DNA of 6,787 bases from a bacterium. Its GTDB lineage: Bacteria; Zixibacteria; MSB-5A5; GN15; FEB-12. Shown in pieces: positions 6,228 to 6,787 of this stretch. The notes under the pieces are model-generated. The model was not told the DNA's origin, did no database searches, and was given only the letters and a program-made list of their open reading frames with translations. A program made the translations under genes and the position numbers. The stretch's first letter is position 1, and every line of letters starts with the position of its first letter. The DNA is taken from NCBI GenBank assembly GCA_030619425.1, contig JAUXBJ010000100.1, positions 1-6,787 on the forward strand, in the 5' to 3' direction.

Positions 6228-6787
6228 ATGTTTCGCAGGATTATAATTGTATTCGTTCTTAGCTCAATCTTAATCGGTTTTCCGCTTCACCCGACTGCCG
6301 CCAAGAAGAGTCGGACCTTTCAGGACGTTTGTTTAGAGATCCTTGAGACGCTTCAAGCGTTTTATCCTGTTCGCGCCACCGAGATGGGTATCCATGCCCA
6401 TGACTTCCATCTGGCCGACTACTCGTCCAAATCCGTGAAGAGCATGATCAGGAAACTGAAGGGCTTCGAGAAGAGTCTTTACAAGTACAAGAAGGCCAAT
6501 CTCGAAGATTACCAGCGCATCAACTACCAGTTGGTAAAGTCGTATGTCGATATAGCTCTGTTGGACCTGGAACGGATCCGATGGCACAAGAAGTCACCTC
6601 AACTGTATGCCGATGAAGCCGTCAACGGCCTGTACTTCCTCTCCCTGTCCGGTCACGCGCCGCTTCATGAAAAGCGCGTGGCCATGCTCGCCAGAATGAA
6701 AGCGGTGCCGGGGCTTTTTGCCACAGCGAAAAAGAACCTGAAGAACCCACCGCCGATTTATATTGAAGCGGCCCAGGAAACCCTCGA
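6228..6787 (+). CDS. Secreted DUF885-family protein, 5' part only (runs off the window)
   Basis: The first 186 codons of a gene whose 3' end lies beyond the window; there is no stop in this frame. It starts with a Sec signal peptide (MFRR, hydrophobic residues 5-20, probable cleavage after PTAA near residue 25), so the protein is exported. The mature N-terminus matches what I recall of the DUF885 family: YPVRATEMGIHAHDFHLADY at 46-65, then long helices, and NPPPIYIEAAQETL at the visible end. DUF885 proteins are mostly alpha-helical, roughly 550-600 residues long, often with an HExxH-type metal site further on. They are generally thought to be peptidase-like, but the metal site would lie outside this window. 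The start is set by AAGGAGG four bases upstream. It may be co-transcribed with the methyltransferase gene. Family assignment is moderately sure; function is unproven. Confidence 0.75.
   Translation, partial: MFRRIIIVFVLSSILIGFPLHPTAAKKSRTFQDVCLEILETLQAFYPVRATEMGIHAHDFHLADYSSKSVKSMIRKLKGFEKSLYKYKKANLEDYQRINYQLVKSYVDIALLDLERIRWHKKSPQLYADEAVNGLYFLSLSGHAPLHEKRVAMLARMKAVPGLFATAKKNLKNPPPIYIEAAQETL

Overview
The window carries six protein-coding genes (one cut by the right edge) in about 6.8 kb of compact bacterial DNA of moderate GC content. No RNA gene, CRISPR array or insertion sequence is visible. The mixture of a Sec-exported cohesin-like protein, a TPR lipoprotein with a Gram-negative style lipobox, and hairpin-rich intergenic repeats would fit a Gram-negative lineage of the FCB group (for example a candidate phylum such as Zixibacteria). 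That placement is an impression from gene style, not a measured result.

Left half, minus strand. A TPR lipoprotein (856-2346) is followed by a small secreted protein (221-793), and a clear intrinsic terminator at 153-197 ends the unit. The likely promoter is at 2397-2425. The two exported proteins look like one cell-envelope operon of unknown purpose. Upstream lies a mosaic of short hairpins (2451-2552), then a separate minus-strand gene for a membrane polyferredoxin of the NapH/NosR-C-terminal type (2562-3653). That gene has a near-consensus promoter so close to the start codon that its mRNA is probably leaderless.

Right half, plus strand. A zinc-type cation diffusion facilitator (3889-4806) overlaps by four bases (ATGA) an RlmD/TrmA-family 23S rRNA uracil-C5 methyltransferase with a [4Fe-4S] cluster (4803-6167). 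After 60 bases and a strong ribosome binding site, the 5' part of a secreted DUF885-family protein begins at 6228 and runs off the window.

Most of the window is ordinary housekeeping and envelope functions, and I see no clear new system. The points most worth checking are the probable leaderless start of the polyferredoxin, its unusual cysteine spacing, the 9-bp inverted repeat around the TPR-operon promoter, and two intergenic hairpin elements that share the flank GACCTAC.
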